From the NCBI RefSeq assembly GCF_002808045.1, contig NZ_CP025000.1, positions 1,364,001 to 1,428,000 of the forward strand: a stretch of 64,000 bases of DNA, read 5' to 3'. Below the pieces are notes generated by a model. It saw nothing but the letters and a program-made list of their open reading frames with translations, made no database searches and had not been told where the DNA came from. The translations under genes were made by a program, and so were the position numbers. Each line of letters begins with the position of its first letter. Within the stretch, counting starts at the first letter, position 1. Of this stretch, positions 25,165 to 33,699 are shown piece by piece. The stretch is from Idiomarina sp. X4 (GTDB lineage: Bacteria > Pseudomonadota > Gammaproteobacteria > Enterobacterales > Alteromonadaceae).

Positions 25165-26262
25165 GCGCTCTCGGAAGTGGCGCCACGAGATCCAAAAGAA
25201 TAGAGCGCCAATAGCGCCTAATGCTAACAGCTGTGGCCAGACGATATTGATACCGGCCCCCCGGAATAAGATGCTCTGGCCAAACTCAGTAAAATGAGAC
25301 GTTGGAGCAAAGTACATAACCGCCTGCACTACTGTTGGCATACTGTCGAAAGGTGTCATGCCACCGGACAGTATCTGCATCGGCATGATAATGAGCAAAA
25401 ATAACAAGCCGAACTGTGGCATCGAGCGAGCGTAAGTACCTAAAAAGATGCCGATGGATGTGGTCGCAAATAGATGCAATGCAGTGCCGAATAAAAAGAG
25501 GCCCAACGAACCACTCGTGGGTATTGCCAATGCTTGTTTTATCACCACGACTAAAGAAAAAGCGGATGCCACTAGGACTACTAACGCCATGGACCAAACT
25601 TTACTGACCATAATTTGAAAAGGCGTTACCGGCATCACCATCAGATGTTCGACGGTGCCATGTTCTCGCTCCTTGATCAGCGCAGCGCCAGTTAAAATAA
25701 TCGACAGCATGGTGATTTGGTTAATGAGCTCCATGATGGCGCTAAACCAGCCACTATCGAGCTCTGGATTGAACTGCGCTCGCACAGCAATATCGATGGG
25801 CAGTTGAGCTGCTGATTGAGTGAACGTACTGACCTCCCGGTTAATAATTGACTGAATGTATCCGTTACCAGTAAACGCCTGGCTCATTCGGGTCGCGTCG
25901 ACAATAAGCTGAACTTGTGGTCGTTCGCCATTGAGTAAATCTCTTTGCAGCCCCTCCGGAATATCCAGAATAAAGGTGTAACGACCTTCGTCCATGAGCT
26001 GATCGGCTTGATCCGCCGAAACGGCTTCTGGTGGCAGAAAATAAGGCATTAAAAAGCTATTAATTAATTGGTTAGACAGCTGTGAGCGATCATTATCGAT
26101 AACGGCTATGGGTGTTTTGTAAAGGGTTTGTGGTGTGGCTGATGCCGCGGTATAAACAAAGACGGTAAAAGCCAGCATAATAAATAAAAGCAGCATGGGA
26201 TCGCGTGACAAGCTCACTAACTCTTTTACGCCTAAATGCGAAATGTTTTTGAGAGAACGCAT
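25147..26262 (-). CDS. yhhJ: ABC-2 type permease, YhhJ-like
   Basis: 371 residues against 375 in E. coli YhhJ. One N-terminal membrane helix (LLLFIMLAFTVFVYTAASA), a large periplasmic domain (to about 170), then five helices at the C-terminal end with LTGAALIKEREHGTVEHLMV, the ABC-2 permease signature. Last gene of a three-gene operon: it begins at the base after the RbbA-like gene's stop. It would form the pore together with the permease half of the RbbA-like protein. Confidence 0.85.
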   Translation of the reverse strand: MRSLKNISHLGVKELVSLSRDPMLLLFIMLAFTVFVYTAASATPQTLYKTPIAVIDNDRSQLSNQLINSFLMPYFLPPEAVSADQADQLMDEGRYTFILDIPEGLQRDLLNGERPQVQLIVDATRMSQAFTGNGYIQSIINREVSTFTQSAAQLPIDIAVRAQFNPELDSGWFSAIMELINQITMLSIILTGAALIKEREHGTVEHLMVMPVTPFQIMVSKVWSMALVVLVASAFSLVVVIKQALAIPTSGSLGLFLFGTALHLFATTSIGIFLGTYARSMPQFGLLFLLIIMPMQILSGGMTPFDSMPTVVQAVMYFAPTSHFTEFGQSILFRGAGINIVWPQLLALGAIGALFFWISWRHFRERLADMA

Positions 26263-28989
26263 TTATCGCTCCTGCTTTTTCACTAAGCTAATGCCAACCG
26301 CTATAAAAATAATGGCAGCAATAATGAGTCCTACCAACATGACGTGCAGCTCATTAAAGGACAAGGCTTTTGAGAAAACACCACGGCTAACAATCATGTA
26401 ATAGGTCGTCGGATAAACCTCCCCAATAATTTTGGCCAACCCTTCTAATGATGTGACTGGCGTTATCATGCCGGAAAACTGTGAGGCTGGAAGAATGGTG
26501 GCCAGAGCGGTGCCAAAAAGTGCGGCAATTTGGCTGTTCAGGAAAGCCGACATAATAAGCCCTAATGCAGTGGCGCAAATGACGTAGAAAAACGTGGCGA
26601 GAGTAAACGCCAGAAAACTGCCGGTAAGTTCGACCTCGAAAATAAATAAAGCCTGTCCAACCAGTATTAGGAAGTTAACCATCGCAAGGACGACATAAGG
26701 CAGCTGCTTACCCAGGAAAAACTCACTTTTACGCGTTGGAGTGACATAAAAATTGGTAATGGAGCCTAACTCTTTTTCCCGCACGACAGAGAGGGAAGTC
26801 AAAATAGACGGAAACAGCATTAACAGAAGCGGTATTACTGCAGGGACCATAGCCGGCAAGCTTTTAATATCGGGGTTGTAACGGTATCTGGAAGCAATAT
26901 CGATAGTGGCTGTTTGGGGTGTAGGGGCACTCAGTTGCTGTTGTTGCTTCTGTAGCCAGTCTATGTGCATACCCTGAATATAACCCTGAGCAGTTTCTGC
27001 CCGCATAGGCATAGCGCCATCGACCCACGCACCGACGGTGACGTTGTCGCCTCTTTGTATATTGCGGGCGAAATTGTTGGGTATTTCAATGGCCAGACTA
27101 ATGTCGCCACTCTGCAGGCGGGCATCAACTTCTCCATAGCTCTTTAAAGGCGGCTGCTCGTTAAAGTAGCGAGAGCCCGATAAGCTAAGAATGTAATCGC
27201 GACTGGTGCTGGTCTTGTCGCGGTCAAGTACGGCAAAGTCAATTTCGTCGACATCCATGTTAATACCGTACCCCAAAACGAACATCAGAATGACGCTACC
27301 GACTAAAGCCATGACAAGTCGAACGGGGTCCCGGAACAATTCTAATGTTTCGCGGTGACTGATACTAAGCAGTCGTCTTACACTAAAGCCGTGACTTAGC
27401 TGAAGGTCACTATGAGTTTGTCGCCTTAGCGTCGGCTCTTCACGGTTATTAGCGGGTTGCCCTGATGCTGTCTCTAAATAGTCAACAAAAGCGTCTTCAA
27501 GAGAGCTTTTGTTACAGCTCTGGATAATGCCGTTAGGTGTGTCGGTGACTAACACCTTTCCTGCGTGCATGAGTGACACTCTGTCACACCGTTCCGCCTC
27601 ATTCATAAAGTGAGTGGATATAAAGATAGTGACGCCGTGCTCGCGGGAAAGTCTCAATAAAATATGCCAGAAACTATCACGGGCGACGGGGTCGACGCCG
27701 GAGGTTGGCTCGTCCAGAATCAGTATTTCTGGCTCATGAATCATGGCGACAGCCAGTGATAAGCGCTGACGCTCACCAATGGGTAACTGCTTGGGGAGCT
27801 GCGGGAATAGCCGTTGTAAATCGAATTGCTCCGCTATCGCCTCTATTCGCTCGTCAATGTTCTCTTTAGGAATATCAAATAGCTGAGCGTGCAATTTAAG
27901 ATTTTGATAGACCGTAAGCTCGCTATATAGGGAAAAGCTTTGCGCCATATAGCCAACGCGCTTACGAGTTTCTAAGGAGTGACTGTCAATGGGCTCATCG
28001 AAAAGCCAGGCTTTACCTGAGCTGGCTGTTAGCAGCCCGGTCAGCATTTTCATTGTTGTTGTTTTACCGCATCCATTCGACCCTAAAAAGCCGAAAATCT
28101 CACCCTTCTGAATACGAAAGCTGGCCTTATCAACGGCGGTAAAATCGCCAAAACGCATGGTCAGTTCTTCTGCCTCTATCGCTGTAGGGCTGTCTTTGTC
28201 GGACTGATGCGGCCGGCTCGTAAAAGGCTCTATAGATTGAGCACCAAGCAGTGATACGAAAGCGTGCTCTAAAGAAGACGTTGAGGTTTGAGTTAAAAGT
28301 TGGGTGGGAGATCCTGATGCGAGCACCTCTCCGTTATTCATGGTCGCTAACCAATCAAAGCGTTTGGCTTCATCCATATAAGCCGTTGCCACCAGCACGC
28401 TCATGTCCGGGTGTTGTTGTCTAATGTCGTCGATAAGCTGCCAAAACTGACGGCGAGACAAAGGATCAACTCCGGTCGTCGGCTCATCCAATATCAGCAG
28501 TTCTGGCTCATGAATCAATGCGCAACATAACCCCAGTTTTTGCTTCATTCCGCCTGACAGCTTTGCGCTGGGGCGGTCTTTAAACTCCCACAGACGGGTC
28601 GCTTTTAATAAGCGAAAAACGTGTTGTTCGCGTTGTTGGCCCTTAAGTCCAAAAAGCTGCGCAAAAAAGCTGAGGTTTTCTTCGACTGACAGTGTAGGGT
28701 AGAGATTTTTCCCCAACCCTTGCGGCATATAAGCAACACGGCGATACAGCCGCTTGCGTTGACGAGATTTACTCAGATCTTCGCCTAGCACAAACAGCTG
28801 GCCTGACTGTAACGCTCTAGCGCCGGAGATCAGGGATAGTAACGTTGATTTACCAACGCCATCAGGGCCAATGACACCGCACAACTTTCCTCGAGGGACA
28901 GCCAAAGATACAGAGCGCAGTGCTGGTTGCTTGCTGTAGTGATAGTTGAGCTCATTTAGAGAGACAACAACGTCATTCTCTTGGGTCAT
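26263..28989 (-). CDS. rbbA: RbbA-like fusion: two ABC ATPases plus ABC-2 permease
   Basis: 908 residues against 911 in E. coli RbbA (YhiH). Two ATPase domains: the first with GPDGVGKS, LSGGMKQKLGLCCAL and LLILDEPTTGVD; the second with GSNGCGKT and, where LSGGQ is usual, a weaker LPIGERQRLSLAVAM, then ILILDEPTSGVD. From about residue 555 an ABC-2 permease of six helices follows. E. coli RbbA has been described as a ribosome-bound ATPase; the gene order with a HlyD-type protein and a second permease equally suggests an efflux role. It overlaps the upstream yhiI-like stop by 4 bp. Confidence 0.87.
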   Translation of the reverse strand: MTQENDVVVSLNELNYHYSKQPALRSVSLAVPRGKLCGVIGPDGVGKSTLLSLISGARALQSGQLFVLGEDLSKSRQRKRLYRRVAYMPQGLGKNLYPTLSVEENLSFFAQLFGLKGQQREQHVFRLLKATRLWEFKDRPSAKLSGGMKQKLGLCCALIHEPELLILDEPTTGVDPLSRRQFWQLIDDIRQQHPDMSVLVATAYMDEAKRFDWLATMNNGEVLASGSPTQLLTQTSTSSLEHAFVSLLGAQSIEPFTSRPHQSDKDSPTAIEAEELTMRFGDFTAVDKASFRIQKGEIFGFLGSNGCGKTTTMKMLTGLLTASSGKAWLFDEPIDSHSLETRKRVGYMAQSFSLYSELTVYQNLKLHAQLFDIPKENIDERIEAIAEQFDLQRLFPQLPKQLPIGERQRLSLAVAMIHEPEILILDEPTSGVDPVARDSFWHILLRLSREHGVTIFISTHFMNEAERCDRVSLMHAGKVLVTDTPNGIIQSCNKSSLEDAFVDYLETASGQPANNREEPTLRRQTHSDLQLSHGFSVRRLLSISHRETLELFRDPVRLVMALVGSVILMFVLGYGINMDVDEIDFAVLDRDKTSTSRDYILSLSGSRYFNEQPPLKSYGEVDARLQSGDISLAIEIPNNFARNIQRGDNVTVGAWVDGAMPMRAETAQGYIQGMHIDWLQKQQQQLSAPTPQTATIDIASRYRYNPDIKSLPAMVPAVIPLLLMLFPSILTSLSVVREKELGSITNFYVTPTRKSEFFLGKQLPYVVLAMVNFLILVGQALFIFEVELTGSFLAFTLATFFYVICATALGLIMSAFLNSQIAALFGTALATILPASQFSGMITPVTSLEGLAKIIGEVYPTTYYMIVSRGVFSKALSFNELHVMLVGLIIAAIIFIAVGISLVKKQER

Positions 28990-30044
28990 TCATTGAGCTC
29001 CGACTTGAGCTCTTCGGGCCAAGCTTCTTGTTCATCAAGCTTCACGTAGGCAACGCCAGGTAGTCCCGTTTTTACACGTTCAAGATGCTTCTCTAAGAGT
29101 GCTTTGTCGATGCTGGCACGAACTCGAAACATGAGTTTTTCTCGTTCTTCCTGGGTTTCAACCGTTTTGGGTGTGAACTGTGCGATATCCGATATAAAGC
29201 TGATACTAGCGGGTATGCGATAGTTTGGCAGCGCATCTAACACAATGCGTGCTTCACTTCCTACTGATATCTTTCCAATAGCGCTGGTGGGGAGAAAGAA
29301 CGTCATATAAACATCGCTCAAGTCCACCATGTTCACAACTCGACCTCCGTTGCCAATAACTTCCCCCGGCCGAGCAATAACGTATTGAATGCGGCCGTCG
29401 CGAGGCGCAAGAAGTGTGCTGTCATCTATTTGAGTTTGTATGCGTTCAATCGTTGCTCTGGCGGCATCGGCACCGGACTTAGCTTCCTCATGTCTTGAAA
29501 TCGCTGTCGCTATGGCTGCATCGGTTGCGGAAATCTGAGATTTAGCTGCGGTGACGGCCGACTCGGCGCTAATAACGGACGCTTTTGCATCATCGAGATC
29601 TTGTACTGACATCGAGCCCGTTTGAGATAGACTTTGAACTCGGGTGAGTCGCTTTTTAGCAAGCTCTAACTCAGCGTTGCGTTGTTTCAGTAACGCTTGC
29701 GCCGCGCTTTTTTCCGCTCGACGCTGCTCAATTTGACTTTCAGCTGTGTTAATTGCGCTCTTTGCTTGGTTAAATTGTGCCTGTGCTTGGTGAAGTTCGG
29801 CTTCGAGCGTCGTGGTATCAATGCTCGCAAGCTTGCTTCCGGTAAGCACGAAGTCACCTTCCGCCACCGACAGGTTAGCGAGTCGCCCGGCAACTTTAGT
29901 GGCAACATTAATTTCAGCGGCTTCGATTCTCCCGTTGCCACTGACAATTCCCTCATAGCCTTCGCTTTCCTTGTTAACACCAAGGTAGACAAAAAAAACA
30001 AGACCGATAATGACTACGAGCCAAACAAGGTTTCTTTTATTCAT
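28986..30044 (-). CDS. yhiI: HlyD-type membrane fusion protein, YhiI-like
   Basis: 352 residues against 355 in E. coli YhiI. A single N-terminal anchor (LVWLVVIIGLVFFVYLGV), a biotinyl-lipoyl half-motif (GRIEAAEINVATKVAGRLA), a long coiled-coil hairpin of alternating Gln, Ala and Lys (about 85-205), then TLLAPRDGRIQYVIARPGEV. Periplasmic adaptor linking the RbbA/YhhJ exporter to an outer membrane channel. First gene of the operon yhiI-rbbA-yhhJ. Start has GGGATGA; a perfect 12-bp palindrome lies 14-25 bp before it. Confidence 0.87.
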   Translation of the reverse strand: MNKRNLVWLVVIIGLVFFVYLGVNKESEGYEGIVSGNGRIEAAEINVATKVAGRLANLSVAEGDFVLTGSKLASIDTTTLEAELHQAQAQFNQAKSAINTAESQIEQRRAEKSAAQALLKQRNAELELAKKRLTRVQSLSQTGSMSVQDLDDAKASVISAESAVTAAKSQISATDAAIATAISRHEEAKSGADAARATIERIQTQIDDSTLLAPRDGRIQYVIARPGEVIGNGGRVVNMVDLSDVYMTFFLPTSAIGKISVGSEARIVLDALPNYRIPASISFISDIAQFTPKTVETQEEREKLMFRVRASIDKALLEKHLERVKTGLPGVAYVKLDEQEAWPEELKSELNE

Positions 30045-30057
30045 AGAGTCATCCCAC

Positions 30058-30069
30058 CCTGGCGCCAGG
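30058..30069. promoter_or_regulatory. CCTGGCGCCAGG palindrome before yhiI
   Basis: A perfect 12-bp palindrome between the inverted-repeat element (30122-30192) and the yhiI start. It could be an operator for the exporter operon, or pair in the mRNA leader near the ribosome site. Nothing links it to a known regulator. Confidence 0.35.
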
Positions 30070-30121
30070 AGGATAAGAACAGAAATACTGTGGTGGGTTT
30101 ATTGGTTAAATGTCGATTCAT

Positions 30122-30192
30122 AAAGGGAGCCTTACATGGAAGTTGCCATTTATAGTTTTAGCATTAAACGACATAAATGTAAGGCTCTCTTT
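30122..30192. repeat. Long inverted repeat with 39-nt loop upstream of yhiI
   Basis: AAAGGGAGCCTTACAT (30122-30137) and ATGTAAGGCTCTCTTT (30177-30192) pair over 16 bp with one G-T wobble. The 39-nt loop is AT-rich and contains TTTATG and TATAAA 17 bp apart on the minus strand, a possible promoter facing yhiI. The right arm also includes part of ACATAAATGT (30171-30180). It lies between the pgs operon's end and yhiI. Confidence 0.55.
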
Positions 30193-30225
30193 TAGAGAAG
30201 AGAAGCTACTTTATAAGAGGTAGTG

Positions 30226-31377
30226 TTAAACCATCGGTTTTGTGCCTTTCCCGCTATGACCAGAGCGCTGCCATAAACTGGTAATACGTGCAGAGCGGAC
30301 GATAAGCCAGGTAAGCCCAAACAAGCCGACAGCTAAGCCCAGTGCTAACCAGCGGTTGTAAGTCGTGGCTGAGTATATACCGCCATTCCCTACTGGTACT
30401 GCCTCTGGTGGCATTAACGGTAAGCCATGGCGTTCTGCCATGGTTTTAATGCCAATAAAGTGAATACCCGGAATGTCTTCCTGCAGGAAGTAGCCCATAA
30501 CGGTCTCTACTGCAAAGGCACGTGCTGGTGCGTCTGTCTGTAAGCCAGATTTGAACATGTCATCAATGCCAGGGGGACCGACAACCGTCGCGCCACCACC
30601 CACGTTGATGTAGGCAGTGTAATTTCGCTCGGCAGAATACTCCCGAAAAATGGCAATTCTATCGGCGACCGCTTCTTGGTAGTTGGCAGGGTCAATGAAT
30701 TTAACGTCAGCACGTTCAATTGAACGGCGAATGGATTGAATGCCTTCCTCAGGAATGCCAATGCCTCTATCTTCAATGCCGCCAATCGATGCATAATCGG
30801 CATGGAGTGAAATAACGCCAGCTTCACGCAGCTTTCGCTCCATATCGAGCCATAAGAAGTTGGGAACGTTGGCCCCCCACTGCGACGACGAAGCAGATGC
30901 AACAATAACGGCATTTGCTTCCATCGCCTCAAGTGCTGAGTAGACAGCCAAGTTGAGCGCTGGGAACGAGCCTGAAACTGTCACGGCAACTAAATCGCCT
31001 TTTTTAACACCCGCTTCTGCTAATAATTTAACAGCAACTGCCGCCCAATTGGGATTAATAGTGGTTTGTTTAGATTCTCGACCGCCATGATTGGTTGTGA
31101 CAATACTGTTCTCTAAACCGACCAAGCCCGATCGTTGAGGATCAAACTCAGGATTAATGGGGGCTATTTGAGCTCTCAGTGGTTGCAACACGTTCATGCC
31201 CTGGCGCATGATTTTCGCCGCATTTACCATGGTCGCGTAGTTGTCTTCCACAACGGGGTCACGCTGCTTCATTTTTTCTGCCGCAATAACCACAATAATT
31301 GCGACGACAATTAAGAAAATGAGCCCCCAGGTCGGTACACCTGAAGAGCGCCAATAAATTTTAGTAAAACTACTCAT
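30226..31377 (-). CDS. Poly-gamma-glutamate system protein (PgsW-type)
   Basis: 383 residues. N-terminal helix (GLIFLIVVAIIVVIAA) and C-terminal helix (LALGLAVGLFGLTWLIVRSA) flank a large extracytoplasmic domain containing VKKGDLVAVTVSGSFPALNL and YINVGGGATVVGPPGIDDMF. It matches what I recall as the 'poly-gamma-glutamate system protein' family found with capB-capC in bacteria lacking capA. Exact role unknown; probably polymer export or processing. 15 bp downstream of the pgsC-like gene. Confidence 0.75.
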   Translation of the reverse strand: MSSFTKIYWRSSGVPTWGLIFLIVVAIIVVIAAEKMKQRDPVVEDNYATMVNAAKIMRQGMNVLQPLRAQIAPINPEFDPQRSGLVGLENSIVTTNHGGRESKQTTINPNWAAVAVKLLAEAGVKKGDLVAVTVSGSFPALNLAVYSALEAMEANAVIVASASSSQWGANVPNFLWLDMERKLREAGVISLHADYASIGGIEDRGIGIPEEGIQSIRRSIERADVKFIDPANYQEAVADRIAIFREYSAERNYTAYINVGGGATVVGPPGIDDMFKSGLQTDAPARAFAVETVMGYFLQEDIPGIHFIGIKTMAERHGLPLMPPEAVPVGNGGIYSATTYNRWLALGLAVGLFGLTWLIVRSARITSLWQRSGHSGKGTKPMV

Positions 31378-31392
31378 TATAGGGTTCTCCTG

Positions 31393-31968
31393 TTACCAAC
31401 CGGGCATTTGGAAAGCTTGACTAGCTTCATACATTTGCAAAGATTCAGGCATAATAACAATAAGCGCCAACCTCACTAACACGGCGGTCACTGCCAACCC
31501 ACACAAGGTTTGCAGTACGCCTTGTCGCTCAAACCAAATAGCAATAAGTCCCGGGATAATATAGCCAATGATGCTGCTCTCCATGACTGACATCATTACC
31601 GTCGACTCGAGAGCGCCAACTTGTGCTTGTGCATTGTCGCCGCCGGCTATCATTTGTAAGTCTGCCCAGTTCACTAAGTTGCCAATGAATAGGTCGAACA
31701 GACCGGCAATTAAATAGCCGGTTAGAATCATAATAATGGTTTGGCGACGACCATAAATAATCGCAAAGCTCGCTATGACTTTAACAATCAAATAGGTAAT
31801 TAGGGCGGCGAGTAATGTAATTGCCAGACTTAGTGGGTCGGTCAGTTGCAATGCAACATAACCCGGAACAACTAACCCCCCTGCGGCCAGCCCGAGCGTA
31901 TGGGTAAGCAGCAACGTAAAAAATAAGCCAACACCAATGGCAACAGCCAATATATTGAGCGCTATCAT
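31393..31968 (-). CDS. pgsC: Poly-gamma-glutamate synthesis membrane protein PgsC/CapC
   Basis: 191 residues in about five membrane helices, beginning with a LLLTHTLGLAAGGLVVPGYV stretch, characteristic of the CapC/PgsC family. With PgsB it forms the membrane synthase that polymerises glutamate with ATP. Its start overlaps the pgsB stop by 4 bp, so the two are translationally coupled, as in known capB-capC operons. Confidence 0.82.
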   Translation of the reverse strand: MIALNILAVAIGVGLFFTLLLTHTLGLAAGGLVVPGYVALQLTDPLSLAITLLAALITYLIVKVIASFAIIYGRRQTIIMILTGYLIAGLFDLFIGNLVNWADLQMIAGGDNAQAQVGALESTVMMSVMESSIIGYIIPGLIAIWFERQGVLQTLCGLAVTAVLVRLALIVIMPESLQMYEASQAFQMPGW

Positions 31969-33170
31969 AAATCTTCCTCTTTAACGGCACGGTTTTGGAA
32001 GAAGCGAGCGACTTCTTCGCCGCCGCCGTGAATATTGCACATACCAACAACCAGTGCGTTGCCTGCAGATTCTTCTAAAATGGTTTCTGTAATATCGGTC
32101 GTGTCACCGCCTTCAAGTACAAGCAGCTTTTCCGGGTCGAGCCCGTGCTTTACTGCGTTGCGAACAAAGACAAAACAACCAGAGCCCATTAAGATGACTT
32201 TATCGGCTTTGGTCCATTTTCCGGCTTCTTCAGCCATTTGCTGTGAGCGATGTGGGCGGTCGGCCCGGCAGTTAATCAACATGATTTTGCGGCGATTTTC
32301 ACCGAACTTCTCAATCATGTTTTCCCAAATTTTTCCGGTCGACTCCGGGTCGTTAGCGGCAAAGCCATTAACAAATACAATTTCACGCTTGAAATAGTTA
32401 ATGTGCAGAACTTGCATAGCACCGGCTTCTGGCTCAAGTTCGGTCATGCCTTTTAAGGCTTTATCTCGGTCAACGCCAAGGTGTTCGCATATTTTTAATG
32501 CCAGAGCGACGTTTTCTTTATGCTCGGCGTAACGAAATTGACTCATCGTGTCGTCAGAAATGGCCTCAACCTCTTCCAGTGTGACACCGTGGAGCTGTGA
32601 CTTTCTGTCGTTACAGGAGTGTTCAAAGGTGGGGAGTAAATCTCGTTCGGCGGTGAACAAATTGCCTTTAACGGGCGTACTCCCAGCCAAAGCTAAGGCG
32701 ACGTCTTCTTCGCCAGGTCCCATCACATCTAAATGGTCAGGGCGGGCATTGGTGATCACACCCACATTAGAACGCACCATGCGCAGCTCGCTCAGTGACT
32801 GATACTGCGGTTGCAGTGCCATGCACTCCATAACCACAATTTCCGGCTTTAATTTAGCCATGCGCTTTAGCGTGCGCATTTGTTCAATGATATTTGCACC
32901 ACTGATGCGGTAAATTGGAAACTCACGCCCGTCAGGGTCAGTGACTGCAGCGGCCGAGCCCGTTGTTTTTGCGCATACTCGCTTATCGCCGGCGCGAAGG
33001 CCTGCGGCAATCAACCGAGTGACACTGGTTTTCCCACGCGTACCATTCACATGAACACGTACCGGAATGCGGCTAACCAGCCAACGATGTTTTAGCGCTT
33101 CTAAACCACCTGCAAGAACAAGTGCTACCCAAAGTCCTGCAACAATGGCGAGCAAAACTGGCATTTCCAT
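31965..33170 (-). CDS. pgsB: Poly-gamma-glutamate synthase ligase subunit PgsB/CapB
   Basis: 401 residues from the ATG at 33170, which has AAGGGGAG before it; the upstream ATG at 33188 lies in the operator palindrome and is rejected. One N-terminal membrane helix (VLLAIVAGLWVALVLAGG), then the amide-ligase P-loop VHVNGTRGKTSVTRLIAAGL and later NVGVITNARPDHLDVMG, both diagnostic of the CapB family related to Mur ligases. It makes gamma-linked glutamate chains. First gene of pgsB-pgsC-pgsW-type; no pgsA/capA gene lies nearby. Confidence 0.88.
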   Translation of the reverse strand: MEMPVLLAIVAGLWVALVLAGGLEALKHRWLVSRIPVRVHVNGTRGKTSVTRLIAAGLRAGDKRVCAKTTGSAAAVTDPDGREFPIYRISGANIIEQMRTLKRMAKLKPEIVVMECMALQPQYQSLSELRMVRSNVGVITNARPDHLDVMGPGEEDVALALAGSTPVKGNLFTAERDLLPTFEHSCNDRKSQLHGVTLEEVEAISDDTMSQFRYAEHKENVALALKICEHLGVDRDKALKGMTELEPEAGAMQVLHINYFKREIVFVNGFAANDPESTGKIWENMIEKFGENRRKIMLINCRADRPHRSQQMAEEAGKWTKADKVILMGSGCFVFVRNAVKHGLDPEKLLVLEGGDTTDITETILEESAGNALVVGMCNIHGGGEEVARFFQNRAVKEEDL

Positions 33171-33184
33171 AATCGCTCCCCTTA

Positions 33185-33202
33185 ACATACATAAATGTAT
33201 GT
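33185..33202. promoter_or_regulatory. Operator-like palindrome before pgsB
   Basis: Perfect inverted repeat ACATACAT-AA-ATGTATGT, ending 15 bp upstream of the pgsB start. Its core ACATAAATGT recurs exactly at 30171-30180 in the inverted-repeat element upstream of yhiI. Size and symmetry fit a dimeric repressor site (TetR, GntR or similar). Confidence 0.5.
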
Positions 33203-33301
33203 ATTCTTTTTAGCGAACCTTTATGAAAAAGACCAATGAATTTAGGGATCTTTACACTTTAGTTCGCAAGAAGAAGCGTATTACAGTATGGCGAATTGAG
33301 A

Positions 33302-33640
33302 TTATGCTTTTTTAACGAATTCGGACTTTAATTTCATGGGACCAATGCCGTCTATTTTGCAGTCGATGTCATGATCACCCTCTACCAGGCGAATATTTTT
33401 TACTTTCGTGCCGACCTTAACGACGGAAGAAGATCCTTTTATTTTCAAGTCTTTAATCACAGTGACGGTATCGCCGTCTTCAAGCGGTGTGCCGTTAGAG
33501 TCACGGTACTGGGGGGTATTTTCAGTGTCTATTGGTTCATCTTCAGACCACTCATGGCCGCATTCAGGGCAAACCAGTAAGTTACCGTCGTGATAAGTGA
33601 AGGTTGACTGGCATTCAGGGCAGGCGGGGAAGTCGCTCAT
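33302..33640 (-). CDS. yjdM: Zinc-ribbon protein YjdM (PhnA)
   Basis: 112 residues, E. coli YjdM about 111. Two CxxC pairs (PACPECQ and [10 protein letters not shown]) form an N-terminal zinc ribbon; the rest is the PhnA domain with [20 protein letters not shown] and ending [10 protein letters not shown]. Despite the old name it is not part of the phosphonate pathway; function open. Single gene between pgs and the SLC13 transporter. Confidence 0.93.
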   Translation of the reverse strand: MSDFPACPECQSTFTYHDGNLLVCPECGHEWSEDEPIDTENTPQYRDSNGTPLEDGDTVTVIKDLKIKGSSSVVKVGTKVKNIRLVEGDHDIDCKIDGIGPMKLKSEFVKKA

Positions 33641-33699
33641 TAGAAATCCTTTTAAATTAAAAAGAGGCGCAATTATAGCCTGTTAGCGCCACGCCCGCA

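Noticed and set aside
30122..30192. Invertible promoter (phase switch) reading of the inverted repeat
   Set aside because: The 39-bp loop is far below the size of known invertible switches and no invertase gene is nearby; kept only as an inverted repeat.
30122..30192. Integron attC site
   Set aside because: The ends do not show the RYYYAAC/GTTRRRY core sites and there is no integron integrase.
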